From the NCBI GenBank assembly GCA_900316235.1, contig ONCC01000005.1, positions 1-64,000 on the forward strand: a stretch of 64,000 nt of DNA, read 5' to 3'. The notes beneath the pieces were generated by a model. The model was not told the DNA's origin. It searched no databases and saw only the letters and a list, made by a program, of their open reading frames with translations. Below, in pieces: positions 42,520-51,543 of the stretch. A program made the position numbers and the translations under genes. Each line of letters begins with the position of its first letter. Positions within the stretch are counted from its first letter, which is position 1. Source of the stretch: an uncultured Bacteroidales bacterium. Lineage in GTDB: Bacteria > Bacteroidota > Bacteroidia > Bacteroidales > P3.

Positions 42520-44844
42520 ATGAAGAATCTTGTAATAGTTGAGTCGCCTGCGAAGGCAAAGACCATCGAGAAGTTCCTCGGGAAGGATTACACGGTGAAG
42601 TCGAGCTACGGCCATATCCGTGACCTGGCGAAGAAGGAGATGAGTATCGATGTGGAGAATAACTATGAGCCTCAGTATCAGATTAGCGACGACAAGCGGA
42701 GTCTGGTGAACGAGTTGCAGAAGGCTGTGAAGAGCGCCGAGAAGGTGTGGCTCGCATCCGATGAGGACCGCGAGGGAGAGGCCATTGCATGGCATCTGCA
42801 GGAGACGCTGAAGTTGAATCCTGCTACGACGCAACGTATTGTTTTCAATGAGATTACGAAGACTGCTATCTTGCATGCCATCGAGAATCCGCGTCAGATT
42901 GACATGAATTTGGTGGATGCCCAGCAGGCACGCCGCGTGCTGGACCGCCTGGTGGGTTATGAAATCAGTCCCATCCTGTGGAGCAAGATCAAGCCGGCGC
43001 TGAGTGCCGGCCGAGTGCAGAGTGTGGCCGTGAGGCTCATCGTGGAGCGCGAGAACGAAATCAAGGCTTTCGTGAGCAAGCCCTATTTCCGCGTGACGGC
43101 ACAGTTCCACCCCGTGGACAGCCAGAAGATGCTGAGTGCGGAGCTGGGCAAGCATTTCGATACCGAGGCTGAGGCCGAGGCTTTCCTGAAGGGTCTCGCG
43201 GGTGCGAGTTTCAAGGTGAGCAAGATAGAGACCAAGCCTGCACACCGTACGCCAGCGCCGCCATTCACCACGAGCACCCTGCAGCAGGAGGCGAGCCGCA
43301 AGTTGGGCTTCAGTGTGGCCCGCACGATGCAGGTGGCGCAGCAGCTGTATGAAAGCGGATATATCACCTATATGCGTACCGATAGTGTGAACCTGAGCGA
43401 CTTGGCTTTGAGCATGGCGAAGAAAGAGATTGAGGCTCAGTATGGAGCCGAGTATGTGAAGACGCGCCGCTACCAGACGAAGACCAAAGGTGCGCAGGAG
43501 GCCCATGAGGCTATCCGCCCGACGGACATGACGGCCCAGAGTATCAATGCCGAGAGTGCGCAGCGCCGCCTTTATGAGCTTATCTGGAAGCGCACTGTGG
43601 CGAGCCAGATGGCGGATGCCGAGATTGAGAAGACAGAGATGGAGATTGCCACTGGCGGTGCTTTGAATTTCCAGTGCTTCGGCGAGCAGGTGAAGTTCGA
43701 CGGTTTCTTGAAGGTGTATCTTGAGAGCACGGACGACGAGGAGCCTGAGAGCGAGGGCGCGAAAATGTTGCCGCGTTTGCCGGAAGGCACGTTGCTGACG
43801 ATGGAGAGCTGCGAGGCCTCAGAGCATTGGACGCAGCATCCGCCGCGCTACACTGAGGCAAGCCTGGTGAAGAAACTGGAAGACCTGGGTATCGGTCGTC
43901 CGTCGACTTATGCTCCCACTATCAGCACGATTCTCAAGCGCGAGTATATCATGAAGGAAGACCGTGAGGGTGTGGAGCGCAGGAGTGTGGTGCTGACGCT
44001 GAAGGGCGGCGAGGTGAAGCGCACGGAGAAGACGGAGAAAGGCTATGCCGAGAAAGGCAAGCTGTTCCCGACGGATATCGGATGCGTGGTGAATGACTTC
44101 CTGATGGATCATTTCTCTAATATCATGGACTATAACTTCACGGCTACGGTGGAGAAGGATTTCGACGAGATTGCCGCCGGTAGAAAAGAGTGGAGAAAGG
44201 TGATAGAGGGATTCTATGTGCCGTTCCACAAGAATATCCGCCAGACACAGCAGACCAGCCAGCGGACGACGGGTAGCCGCCTGCTGGGTATCGATCCCGC
44301 GAGCGGTAAGAACGTGTATGCGAAGATTGGCCGCTACGGTACGCTGGTGCAGATTGGTGAGACAAATACCGACGAGAAGCCACGCTTTGCGAGCATGAAG
44401 AAGGGGCAGAGCATCGAGACCATCACGCTGGAGGAGGCTCTGGATTTGTTCAACCTGCCGCGCACGCTGGGCGAGTTTGAGGACAAGGATGTGATTGTGA
44501 GCATCGGCAAGTTCGGCCCGTATGTGAGACATAACAACAAGTTCTATTCGCTCGGCAAGAACGACGACCCGTATGAGGTGTCGCTGGAACGTTCGATAGA
44601 AATTATCAAGACGAAGCGTCAGGCCGAGGAGAAAAAGGAAGAACTGAAGAAGAATTTCCCGCACGAGATTGGCGTGCAGGATGGCGAGGCCGTGGTGAGT
44701 AACAGCGGCCGCTTCGGACCCTACCTGACCTTCAAAGGTGAGAATTTCCGTCTGGCCAAGGATGTGGACCCGCTGAAGCTGACGCTGGCGGAGGCAATGG
44801 AAATCATCAATAATGCCGGTAAAAGGAAGAGCAAGAAGAAGTGA
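42520..44844 (+). CDS. topA: DNA topoisomerase I
   Basis: TopA relaxes negative supercoils. The 774-residue protein opens with the TOPRIM motif MKNLVIVESPAKAKTIEKFL, has the acidic triad region DEDREGEAIAWH (about 85-96) and the active-site Tyr284 in YITYMRTDSVNLS. The C-terminus has two or three Topo_C-type repeats (GRYGTLVQIG, GKFGPYVRHNNKFYSL and GRFGPYLTFKGENF) and a lysine-rich tail, with no zinc ribbon, as is common in Bacteroidota. I chose ATG 42520 directly before the TOPRIM motif. Its stop overlaps the next gene's GTG (GTGA). Confidence 0.96.
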   Translation: MKNLVIVESPAKAKTIEKFLGKDYTVKSSYGHIRDLAKKEMSIDVENNYEPQYQISDDKRSLVNELQKAVKSAEKVWLASDEDREGEAIAWHLQETLKLNPATTQRIVFNEITKTAILHAIENPRQIDMNLVDAQQARRVLDRLVGYEISPILWSKIKPALSAGRVQSVAVRLIVERENEIKAFVSKPYFRVTAQFHPVDSQKMLSAELGKHFDTEAEAEAFLKGLAGASFKVSKIETKPAHRTPAPPFTTSTLQQEASRKLGFSVARTMQVAQQLYESGYITYMRTDSVNLSDLALSMAKKEIEAQYGAEYVKTRRYQTKTKGAQEAHEAIRPTDMTAQSINAESAQRRLYELIWKRTVASQMADAEIEKTEMEIATGGALNFQCFGEQVKFDGFLKVYLESTDDEEPESEGAKMLPRLPEGTLLTMESCEASEHWTQHPPRYTEASLVKKLEDLGIGRPSTYAPTISTILKREYIMKEDREGVERRSVVLTLKGGEVKRTEKTEKGYAEKGKLFPTDIGCVVNDFLMDHFSNIMDYNFTATVEKDFDEIAAGRKEWRKVIEGFYVPFHKNIRQTQQTSQRTTGSRLLGIDPASGKNVYAKIGRYGTLVQIGETNTDEKPRFASMKKGQSIETITLEEALDLFNLPRTLGEFEDKDVIVSIGKFGPYVRHNNKFYSLGKNDDPYEVSLERSIEIIKTKRQAEEKKEELKKNFPHEIGVQDGEAVVSNSGRFGPYLTFKGENFRLAKDVDPLKLTLAEAMEIINNAGKRKSKKK

Positions 44845-46733
44845 ATCTGTCGGTAGTCATAGTCAACTATAATGTCAAGTACTTTCTGAAGCAGTGCTTG
44901 GAGTCTGTGTATGGCTCGGAGAGGGTGCTGAAGGACGGGAGCACGGTGGAACTTGACGTGTGGGTGGTTGACAATGACTCTGTGGACGGGAGTGTGGAGA
45001 TGGTGCGGAGGGATTTTCCACAGGTACACGTGATAGAGAACCACGAGAATGTGGGATTTGCTAAGGCGAACAATATGGCACTGGCCTGCGCAGCGGGCCA
45101 GTGCCTCTTGCTGCTCAATCCCGACACGGTGGTTGAGAAGGACACGCTGGTGAGATGTGCCGATTTCATGTTGGCCCATCCTGAGTGTGGCGGTCTGACG
45201 GTGAAGATGGTCGACGGAGACGGCAATTTCCTCAAGGAGAGCAAACGTGGCTTCCCGTCGCCTCAGGCGTCGTTCTACAAGATTTCGGGCCTCATTAGGC
45301 TCTTCCCCCATTCGCGACGGTTCGCGGCATACTATATGGGTCACCTGCCCGAGGACGAGACCAACGAGATTGAGATAATGCCCGGGGCTTTCTTGATGTT
45401 CCGCCGCGAGGTGTATGAGCAGATTGGAGGCCTGGACGAGAGCTACTTCATGTATGGCGAGGATATCGACTATTCGTGGCGCATACATCTTGCCGGCTGG
45501 AAGAATTTCTATCTTCCCGAGACACACATCATCCACTACAAGGGTGAGAGCACGAAGAAGGGCTCGATGAACTACGTCTATACCTTCTACAATGCGATGT
45601 CGATTTTTGTGAAGCGCTATTTCTCGGGCGGCAATGCGTGGCTGTTCAATGCGTTGCTCAGGTGTGCCATCTGGTTGAGAGCCTCAGCATCGTGGCTCAA
45701 GCGTCTGGCAAGCCGTGTGGCGGTGCCGTTGGCCGACTTTTTTGTCGCCTACGGCGGTTTCGTCTTGCTCAAGCAACTGTGGGCCACTCAATGGGCCAAC
45801 AATATCGACTACTACCCCGCGGAGTATACACAGGTGGTGATTCCTGTCTACATCCTCGTTCTCATGTGCGCCAGCTGGCTGGCAGGAGGCTATGACAAGC
45901 CTGTCAGACCCATGCGTATCGTGAAGGGCATGGGGGCGGGATTGCTGCTGCTGTTGGCGTTCTATTCGCTTCTCGACGAAGGACAGCGCTATTCGCGAAT
46001 GCTGCTCCTGGCAGGGTCGGCGTGGACCCTTGTAGGGACGTTGCTGATTCGCTGGATCCTGAGTGTGTTGGATGTAAAAGGATACGCGCTACGCGCACGC
46101 AGGCGCGGGAACGTGCTGGTGATAGGCTCTGAAAGTCAGGCGGAGCGTGTGAGGAACCTCTACCTTTCGATGGGTATTCCCCGCGAGAACGTCATCACGG
46201 GTACGCAGGCCTCTCGCCTGCAGGACCTTATCCGGATTGAAAGGGTGGAGGAGGTGGTCTTCTGTGGCGCCGACGTGGAACTGAAGGAGATTATCTCGCT
46301 GATGGCCACCTTGAAGACGACGGGGGTGGAATACAAGATTGCCCCTGCTGCAGGTGATTTCGTTATTGGAAGCGAGAGCATCCTCTCGAAAGAGGCGCTC
46401 TACCTCGATAGTCTCGATACCATCAGTACCGATACCTGTCGTCGTAACAAGCGGCTGTTTGACATCGGCAGCGCAACATTGTTGCTGCTCTTCTCGCCCG
46501 TGCTTTTCTGGTTCCAGCATCGGAAGAGATTGTTCTACGGTCATTGCTTGCAGGTCCTCTGCGGCTATTGCAGCTGGGTGGGCTACCGCGGGAGGAAGGG
46601 TATCTTCCTGCCTTCCGATATTGCCCCCAACAATTCGCCCGAGGTACAGGAACGCTTGATGTTAAGGTATATGCGTCGATATAAGACCTCTACCGACGCC
46701 GCCATTTTGTTGAGAAACTGGAATAGAATATAG
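44841..46733 (+). CDS. GT2 glycosyltransferase fused to a membrane and nucleotide-binding region
   Basis: The 630-residue protein has an N-terminal GT-A family 2 domain (about 1-260) with VVIVNYNVK, LLLLNPDTV (the DxD-like site), MPGAFLMFRREV and YMYGEDIDYSWR-type motifs. Several membrane helices follow (about 285-420). A Rossmann-like CoA_binding_3 region (about 430-520, RGNVLVIGSESQAERVRNLY) comes next, then a C-terminal hydrophobic hairpin. It looks like a GT2 joined to the N-terminal half of a polyprenol-phosphate sugar transferase whose catalytic half is missing. GTG start 44841 overlaps the topA stop. It probably acts in cell-surface glycan assembly. Confidence 0.82.
   Translation: MNLSVVIVNYNVKYFLKQCLESVYGSERVLKDGSTVELDVWVVDNDSVDGSVEMVRRDFPQVHVIENHENVGFAKANNMALACAAGQCLLLLNPDTVVEKDTLVRCADFMLAHPECGGLTVKMVDGDGNFLKESKRGFPSPQASFYKISGLIRLFPHSRRFAAYYMGHLPEDETNEIEIMPGAFLMFRREVYEQIGGLDESYFMYGEDIDYSWRIHLAGWKNFYLPETHIIHYKGESTKKGSMNYVYTFYNAMSIFVKRYFSGGNAWLFNALLRCAIWLRASASWLKRLASRVAVPLADFFVAYGGFVLLKQLWATQWANNIDYYPAEYTQVVIPVYILVLMCASWLAGGYDKPVRPMRIVKGMGAGLLLLLAFYSLLDEGQRYSRMLLLAGSAWTLVGTLLIRWILSVLDVKGYALRARRRGNVLVIGSESQAERVRNLYLSMGIPRENVITGTQASRLQDLIRIERVEEVVFCGADVELKEIISLMATLKTTGVEYKIAPAAGDFVIGSESILSKEALYLDSLDTISTDTCRRNKRLFDIGSATLLLLFSPVLFWFQHRKRLFYGHCLQVLCGYCSWVGYRGRKGIFLPSDIAPNNSPEVQERLMLRYMRRYKTSTDAAILLRNWNRI
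46199..46221. repeat. 23-bp GTACGCAGGC-type repeat inside the GT2 fusion gene
   Basis: The sequence GGGTACGCAGGC, then CTCTCGCCTGC, differs by one base from the intergenic copy at 46741-46763. Here it is read in frame and codes for TGTQASRL. The halves GCAGGC and GCCTGC are complementary. Confidence 0.7.
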
Positions 46734-46740
46734 GACAATT

Positions 46741-46763
46741 GGGTACGCAGGCGTCTCGCCTGC
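46741..46763. repeat. 23-bp GTACGCAGGC-type repeat, intergenic copy
   Basis: Matches 46199-46221 at 22 of 23 positions. Here GCAGGCG and CGCCTGC form a perfect 7-bp stem with a TCT loop. It lies 8 bp after the stop of the GT2 fusion gene and may act as a weak terminator or REP-like site. Confidence 0.7.
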
Positions 46764-46778
46764 TTAACTTGAAACATA

Positions 46779-47477
46779 ATGAGGAAGACTCTGATAATAT
46801 TGATTCTGACATTGGTAACCGCCTCGGTACATGCCCAGAGGATTCATGGCTTTATCTCGAGCGGTTTCACCCTGTCGCAGATAGAGGGTGACGAGCTCAA
46901 GGGCTTCAGCAAGTGGGGCTATGTCGGTGGCGTCGGCGCTATCGCAGCTTTCGACCGCCACCAGACTTGGAACCTCAGCCTCGAGGCTCTCTTTGCCCAG
47001 CGAGGCGCTTACAACGGTACCGGCGACCCCTACAGCCTCTCCCTCAGGCTCGACTATGTCGATATCCCACTCTTGCTCCATTATCGCGACCCCTGGGGCG
47101 GTCTTCTCATCGGCCTCGGTCTCTCCTACAGTCGTTTGGTACAGCAGCCTTCCGGAAAAATGCTTTACAATCCCACCTATTTCTTCCCCGACACCAACGA
47201 CATGAAATTCCTCAACAACGACCTCCAGCTCGTGGCCGACATCCGCTTCCCTGTCTGGAAAGGTCTCTGGTTCAACATCAGGTGGCAATATTCCATCGTC
47301 GCCGTGAAAAAGGATTGGAAGTTTACCGAATTTCGCGGAACAACGCCACTCCTCGACGACAATGGCAATCCAGTGTTGAATCCCGACGGCAGCATCGCAA
47401 CCGTCCCTCGCCGCATCACGTGGCATAACGACTGTGATAACAATACTTTGGTCTTTAGGTTGATATGGCAGTTCTAG
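46779..47477 (+). CDS. Outer membrane beta-barrel protein (PorT-like)
   Basis: The 232-residue protein has a signal peptide (about 1-19, ending VHAQ) and alternating beta-strand pattern with aromatic caps. Landmarks are HGFISSGFTLSQIEGD, WNLSLEALFAQRGA, YVDIPLLLHYR and the C-terminal strand TLVFRLIWQF with terminal Phe. This is the layout of the outer-membrane beta-barrel (PF13568-like) family that includes PorT. It overlaps coaD by 13 bp, so it heads a run with coaD, recG, GNAT and mltG. The specific role is unknown. Confidence 0.83.
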   Translation: MRKTLIILILTLVTASVHAQRIHGFISSGFTLSQIEGDELKGFSKWGYVGGVGAIAAFDRHQTWNLSLEALFAQRGAYNGTGDPYSLSLRLDYVDIPLLLHYRDPWGGLLIGLGLSYSRLVQQPSGKMLYNPTYFFPDTNDMKFLNNDLQLVADIRFPVWKGLWFNIRWQYSIVAVKKDWKFTEFRGTTPLLDDNGNPVLNPDGSIATVPRRITWHNDCDNNTLVFRLIWQF

Positions 47478-47884
47478 CTCTTTTCCCAGGGTCCTTCGAC
47501 CCCTTTACCACTGGCCACGAGGCCATCCTGCGGCGGGTGCTGCCTCTGTTCGACAAGGTCATTGTCGCCGTAGGTGTCAATAGCGACAAACACTATATGT
47601 TCTCCCTCGAGGAGCGCGTCGCCCTCATTCGCGAGCGTCTCAAGGATTGCCCCTCCGTGGAGGTTACCTCCTACCAGGGAATGACCATCGACCTTTGCCA
47701 TCGCTTGGGAGCAAAAGTCATCATCCGCGGCATCCGAACCTCCAAAGACTTTGAATACGAGCAGACCGTCGCCGCCGTCAATCGCCTCCAGGACCCCTCC
47801 ATCGAAACGCTACTCCTCCTCGCCGACCCCGAGCATGTCAATATCAGCAGCACCCTTGAACGAGAAAGACTCTCTCACCAATGA
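47465..47884 (+). CDS. coaD: Pantetheine-phosphate adenylyltransferase, short C-terminus
   Basis: CoaD makes dephospho-CoA from phosphopantetheine and ATP. The 139-residue protein has FPGSFDPFTTGHEAI (the T/HxGH site), MFSLEERVALI, IIRGIRTSKDFEYE and the ISSTLERE block corresponding to the usual ISSSxVRE. It stops right after that block, about 20-25 residues short of common homologues, losing the last helix. The stop overlaps the recG ATG (ATGA). All catalytic motifs remain, so it may still work. Confidence 0.92.
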   Translation: MAVLALFPGSFDPFTTGHEAILRRVLPLFDKVIVAVGVNSDKHYMFSLEERVALIRERLKDCPSVEVTSYQGMTIDLCHRLGAKVIIRGIRTSKDFEYEQTVAAVNRLQDPSIETLLLLADPEHVNISSTLERERLSHQ

Positions 47885-49965
47885 CTCTCTACGACGACAT
47901 AGCCTACCTCAAGGGTGTGGGCCCTTCGAGGGCCAAAATCCTCGCTTCCGAGGCTGGTATTCACACCTTTGCCGACATGCTCGACTATCTCCCCTTCCGC
48001 TATGTCGACCGTTCCCGGCTCTCCTCAGTCGCCTCTTTGCGCGAGGATGAAAATTTTGTAGTCCTTAAAGGCCTCGTCTCCAATATGCAGACCGTGGCCA
48101 CTGGCAAGTTCCGCGAGCGGCTCACCGTGGATTTCTACGATAATACCGGTACCCTCCAACTCGTTTGGTTCGCTGGTACCAAATGGGTGCGTGAACGTCT
48201 TAATCCTAATGTGGAATACCTCGTCATGGGGCATCCCACCCTCTACAATGGACAGTGGCAGATCTCCCATCCCGAGATTGAGCCTTATTCCTATGTTGAT
48301 GAAGGTTCCCGTCACCCTCTCATGCCCGTCTACTCCACCACGGAGAAAATGAAGCAGCATGGCCTCGGAACCAAGGCAATGGCTCGTCTCACCGAGACTT
48401 TGGTCGACAACCTGCCCCCCATCCCCGAGAACCTGCCCCCCGAAATAATCAACCACTTCCGCCTCATGGGCCGTCACGAGGCTATGGTTGCTATCCACTA
48501 TCCCGATTCGCGCCAGCAGCTCGATGCCGCCCGTACCCGTCTCAAATTCGAGGAACTATTCTTTCTTCAGCTTGATTATCAATATGCCCACCAGCAGCGC
48601 ACCTTGCGCTCGCAAGGACGTGTCTTTACCCATGTGGGTGACAATTTCAATACTTTCTACAAGCAGCTGCCCTTCCCCCTCACCGGAGCGCAGAAACGCG
48701 TGGTGAAGGAAATCCGCGAGGATATGCGCAGTGGCCGCCAGATGAACCGCCTCGTGCAGGGCGACGTCGGTAGCGGCAAAACGTTGGTGGCATTGATGTG
48801 CATGCTGTTGGCTGTCGACAATGGTAGTCAGGCTTGTCTCATGGCTCCTACCGAAATCCTCGCCACTCAGCATTTCTACACCTTCCAGCGTATGCTCGAA
48901 GGAGTAGGAGTGAGGGTCGAACTCCTTACCGGCTCGCTGCGTCCCGCCGCCAAGAAAAAGATAAAGCAGCAACTTGCCGAAGGCGAGATAAATCTCCTCA
49001 TCGGCACCCATGCCCTCATCGAGGACAATGTCCAGTTCCGTGACCTCGGCCTTGTTGTTATCGACGAGCAGCACCGCTTCGGTGTTGAACAGCGTAGCAA
49101 GCTCTGGAACAAGTCGTCCATACCTCCCCATATCCTTGTGATGACCGCCACTCCCATCCCTCGCACCCTCGCTATGACCCTCTATGGAGACCTCGACTGT
49201 TCCATCATTGACGAGCTGCCCCCCGGACGTCACCCTGTGCGCACCTTCCACCGCTACGAACGCAATCGACCCCTCGTCTTCTCTTTCCTCAAAAAGGAGA
49301 TAGACGCGGGCCGTCAGGTATATATCGTCTATCCGCTCATCGAGGAAAGCGAGAAGATGGACCTCAAGAATCTGCAGGACGGCCTCGAGATGGTGCAGAG
49401 TTATTTCCCGCGACCACAATACCAGACCTCTATGGTCCACGGCCGTCTCACCGCCGAGGAGAAAGCTTTCGAGATGGACCGCTTCAAGCAGGGTAAAACC
49501 CATATCATGGTCGCCACCACCGTCATCGAGGTCGGTGTCGATGTCCCTAACGCCACGGTGATGGTTATCGAGAACGCCGAACGCTTCGGCCTCAGCCAGC
49601 TCCACCAATTGCGTGGCCGTGTGGGCCGCGGGGGAGACCAGGCCTACTGCATCCTCATGACCAAGGATAATCTCGGTTTCGTTTCGCAGGAACGCATACG
49701 TACCATGTGCAGTACCACCGACGGCTTCCAAATCGCTGAGGCCGACCTCCGTCTGCGTGGCCCCGGTGATATTCAGGGGCTCCAGCAGAGTGGCGCCCTC
49801 GACCTCCGCCTAGCCTCCATCGTCGACGATGAACCGCTGGTGAAAGCCACGCGCGACACTGTCCACGATCTCCTCACCTCCGATCCCTCCCTCTCCCGCT
49901 TCCCACTCCTTCAGGAGCATATCGCCAACTCAAAAAACAAGATGCTATGGGGCAAGATAAGTTAG
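47881..49965 (+). CDS. recG: ATP-dependent DNA helicase RecG
   Basis: RecG remodels stalled forks and Holliday junctions. The 694-residue protein has the N-terminal helix-hairpin region (LKGVGPSRAKIL), the OB-type wedge (about 60-150), Walker A GDVGSGKT (about 294-301), Walker B VIDEQHRFG (about 391) and the helicase C-terminal motifs VATTVIEVGVDVPNA and QLRGRVGRGGDQ. A TRG-like region (ERIRTMCSTTDGFQIAEADLRLRGPGD) follows. Length is complete. It overlaps coaD by 4 bp and the GNAT gene by 19 bp. Confidence 0.96.
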   Translation: MTLYDDIAYLKGVGPSRAKILASEAGIHTFADMLDYLPFRYVDRSRLSSVASLREDENFVVLKGLVSNMQTVATGKFRERLTVDFYDNTGTLQLVWFAGTKWVRERLNPNVEYLVMGHPTLYNGQWQISHPEIEPYSYVDEGSRHPLMPVYSTTEKMKQHGLGTKAMARLTETLVDNLPPIPENLPPEIINHFRLMGRHEAMVAIHYPDSRQQLDAARTRLKFEELFFLQLDYQYAHQQRTLRSQGRVFTHVGDNFNTFYKQLPFPLTGAQKRVVKEIREDMRSGRQMNRLVQGDVGSGKTLVALMCMLLAVDNGSQACLMAPTEILATQHFYTFQRMLEGVGVRVELLTGSLRPAAKKKIKQQLAEGEINLLIGTHALIEDNVQFRDLGLVVIDEQHRFGVEQRSKLWNKSSIPPHILVMTATPIPRTLAMTLYGDLDCSIIDELPPGRHPVRTFHRYERNRPLVFSFLKKEIDAGRQVYIVYPLIEESEKMDLKNLQDGLEMVQSYFPRPQYQTSMVHGRLTAEEKAFEMDRFKQGKTHIMVATTVIEVGVDVPNATVMVIENAERFGLSQLHQLRGRVGRGGDQAYCILMTKDNLGFVSQERIRTMCSTTDGFQIAEADLRLRGPGDIQGLQQSGALDLRLASIVDDEPLVKATRDTVHDLLTSDPSLSRFPLLQEHIANSKNKMLWGKIS

Positions 49966-50318
49966 TGTTGGTGGCAGAAGAGGAGGCCTCGTTGTCCTCC
50001 GGCAGCTTGCGGCTCTATGCGTTGCCCTACGGCTGTGTGGACCTGTATAATTACGACCCTCTGAACCGCCGCTGCGCCGTGGGCATCATGGTGGCTAACG
50101 AATATCGCCGACAAGGATATGCGCTGGCTATGCTACAAGCGCTGGAAACACAGTACCGCGATTCGTTGCACACGCTTTATGCTGACATCGCAGAGACCAA
50201 TCAGGCCAGCATCGCTCTCTTTCAAAAGGCTGGTTATCAGCAGTGCGGACACTTCCAGGACTGGCTCTTGGCCAACGAAAAATATGTCGATTCCATAAGA
50301 ATGCAGAAGATATTATGA
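49947..50318 (+). CDS. GNAT family acetyltransferase, N-terminally short
   Basis: The 123-residue protein contains the acetyl-CoA core of GNAT enzymes: VDLYNYDPLNRRCAVGIMV (strands 3-4), the pyrophosphate loop RRQGYALAMLQAL (R/QxxGxG/A pattern) and ETNQASIALFQKAGYQQCG. About 50 residues that normally form the first strand and substrate helices are absent. The gene begins inside the end of recG and its stop overlaps the mltG ATG (ATGA). It resembles Bacteroides GNATs of the spermidine/amino-group type from memory; substrate unknown. Confidence 0.82.
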   Translation: MGQDKLVLVAEEEASLSSGSLRLYALPYGCVDLYNYDPLNRRCAVGIMVANEYRRQGYALAMLQALETQYRDSLHTLYADIAETNQASIALFQKAGYQQCGHFQDWLLANEKYVDSIRMQKIL

Positions 50319-51295
50319 ACCGAAAAACAAAAATCATCTTAATCATACTTGGCATACTGGTGGTACTGTGTGCGTTAGGAGCTATTGTCCTTCTGAAATC
50401 CTCTACCCCCAACGCCGAGCCCCGTCGCATCAACCTCCCCGAGTACACCTCCTTCGAGGCCCTTTGCGACAGCCTTGATGCTTCGGCGACATTCCGCTTC
50501 ATGGCAAATATCTTGGGACTTGACGAGCGTGTCCGTCCGGGCTCCTATATCGTTGACCCTCACATGAATGAACTCTCTCTCGTCAGAAAACTCCGCAACG
50601 GGCAGCAGGACCCCATCCGCCTCACCATCGGCAAATTCCGCACCCCGCAGCAACTCAACGAGTATCTCAACAACAAGCTGATGCACAAAGACTTCAACAT
50701 CCAGCTCGACAGTTTCCACCTCATCCTGCCCGACACCTACGAGGTCTACTGGACGATCAACCCCGAGCAATTCATGCAGCGGATGGAAGACGAGTACAAC
50801 CGGTTTTGGACCACGGAAGTCGGCCCTCAGGGCGAACTACGGTGCGACCTTCTCGAACTCTCCGACAACGGCAATGCGCGACTGGAGACAATGATTTTGG
50901 CTTCGATAGTTGATGAAGAAACCAACAACAACACCGAGAAGCCTCTGATAGCCAGCGTGTACATCAACCGTTTGGAGCGCGGCATGCCCCTCCAGGCCGA
51001 CCCCACGGTGAAGTATGCGGTGGGCGACTTCACCCTCAAACGCATTCTCAACAAACACCTTTCGGTGGAGAGTCCCTTCAACACCTACCTCCACACCGGC
51101 CTGCCACCCGCCCCCATCTGCCTGCCCTCGAAAGCCAGCATCGACGCCGTCATCAACGCCAAAGAGACCAACTACCTCTATTTCTGTGCCTCCGACAAGA
51201 TGGACGGCACCCACCGCTTCGCCGCCACTCTCGCCGAGCACAACCGAAATGCCGCAGCCTTCCATTCTGCTCTCAATAAGCGAGGAATCAAATAG
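50315..51295 (+). CDS. mltG: Endolytic transglycosylase MltG
   Basis: MltG cuts nascent peptidoglycan strands and helps end glycan polymerisation. The 326-residue protein has one N-terminal membrane helix (about 6-27), a LysM-like region and the YceG catalytic domain with ILASIVDEETNNNTEKPLIASVYINRL, GMPLQADPTVKYA and NTYLHTGLPPAPICLP. The catalytic-Glu block is usually ASIVEKET or similar; here the first acidic position is Asp200, followed by Glu201 and Glu202. I chose ATG 50315, which overlaps the GNAT stop. A terminator follows. Confidence 0.93.
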   Translation: MNRKTKIILIILGILVVLCALGAIVLLKSSTPNAEPRRINLPEYTSFEALCDSLDASATFRFMANILGLDERVRPGSYIVDPHMNELSLVRKLRNGQQDPIRLTIGKFRTPQQLNEYLNNKLMHKDFNIQLDSFHLILPDTYEVYWTINPEQFMQRMEDEYNRFWTTEVGPQGELRCDLLELSDNGNARLETMILASIVDEETNNNTEKPLIASVYINRLERGMPLQADPTVKYAVGDFTLKRILNKHLSVESPFNTYLHTGLPPAPICLPSKASIDAVINAKETNYLYFCASDKMDGTHRFAATLAEHNRNAAAFHSALNKRGIK

Positions 51296-51319
51296 TTATC
51301 CTGCTATAAAATATTTTTG

Positions 51320-51347
51320 AGCACCTTTGGAAAAAGGTGCTTTTTTT
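51320..51347 (+). terminator. Rho-independent terminator after mltG
   Basis: AGCACCTTT (51320-51328) pairs with AAAGGTGCT (51333-51341), with a 4-nt loop and a T-run to 51347. It ends the run that began at 46779. Confidence 0.9.
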
Positions 51348-51374
51348 AACATTTATAACTACCTGATTCTTAGT

Positions 51375-51462
51375 ATCAACGCCGTATCAACACCGTACCA
51401 ACACCCTACCAACTCCTACCATGGTAGGAGTTGGTAGGGTGTTGGTAGGTGGATGGTAGGGT
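51375..51462. repeat. Fold-back element copy 4 (longest perfect palindrome)
   Basis: Positions 51396-51447 are a perfect 52-bp palindrome: the left half 51396-51421 is exactly complementary to 51422-51447. The core half-site CAACTCCTACCA equals copy 2. The left arm is extended by GTATCAACGCC and GTATCAACACC words and the right arm by GTTGGTAGG and GATGGTAGG words. It lies between the mltG terminator and nadE. A flank CTGATTCTTAGTATC (from 51363) is shared in part with copy 1. Confidence 0.92.
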
Positions 51463-51543
51463 GTTTAAATCTTTTTTGTGGGACTGATATACTAAAAAGG
51501 TGTTTCGCGCGTTAAAGATTTATTAATATAAAAAGATAGAAAG

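Noticed and set aside
46741..46763. Rho-independent terminator after the GT2 fusion gene
   Set aside because: A 7-bp stem is present but no T-run follows, and the near-identical copy inside the gene argues that it is a repeat, not a terminator.
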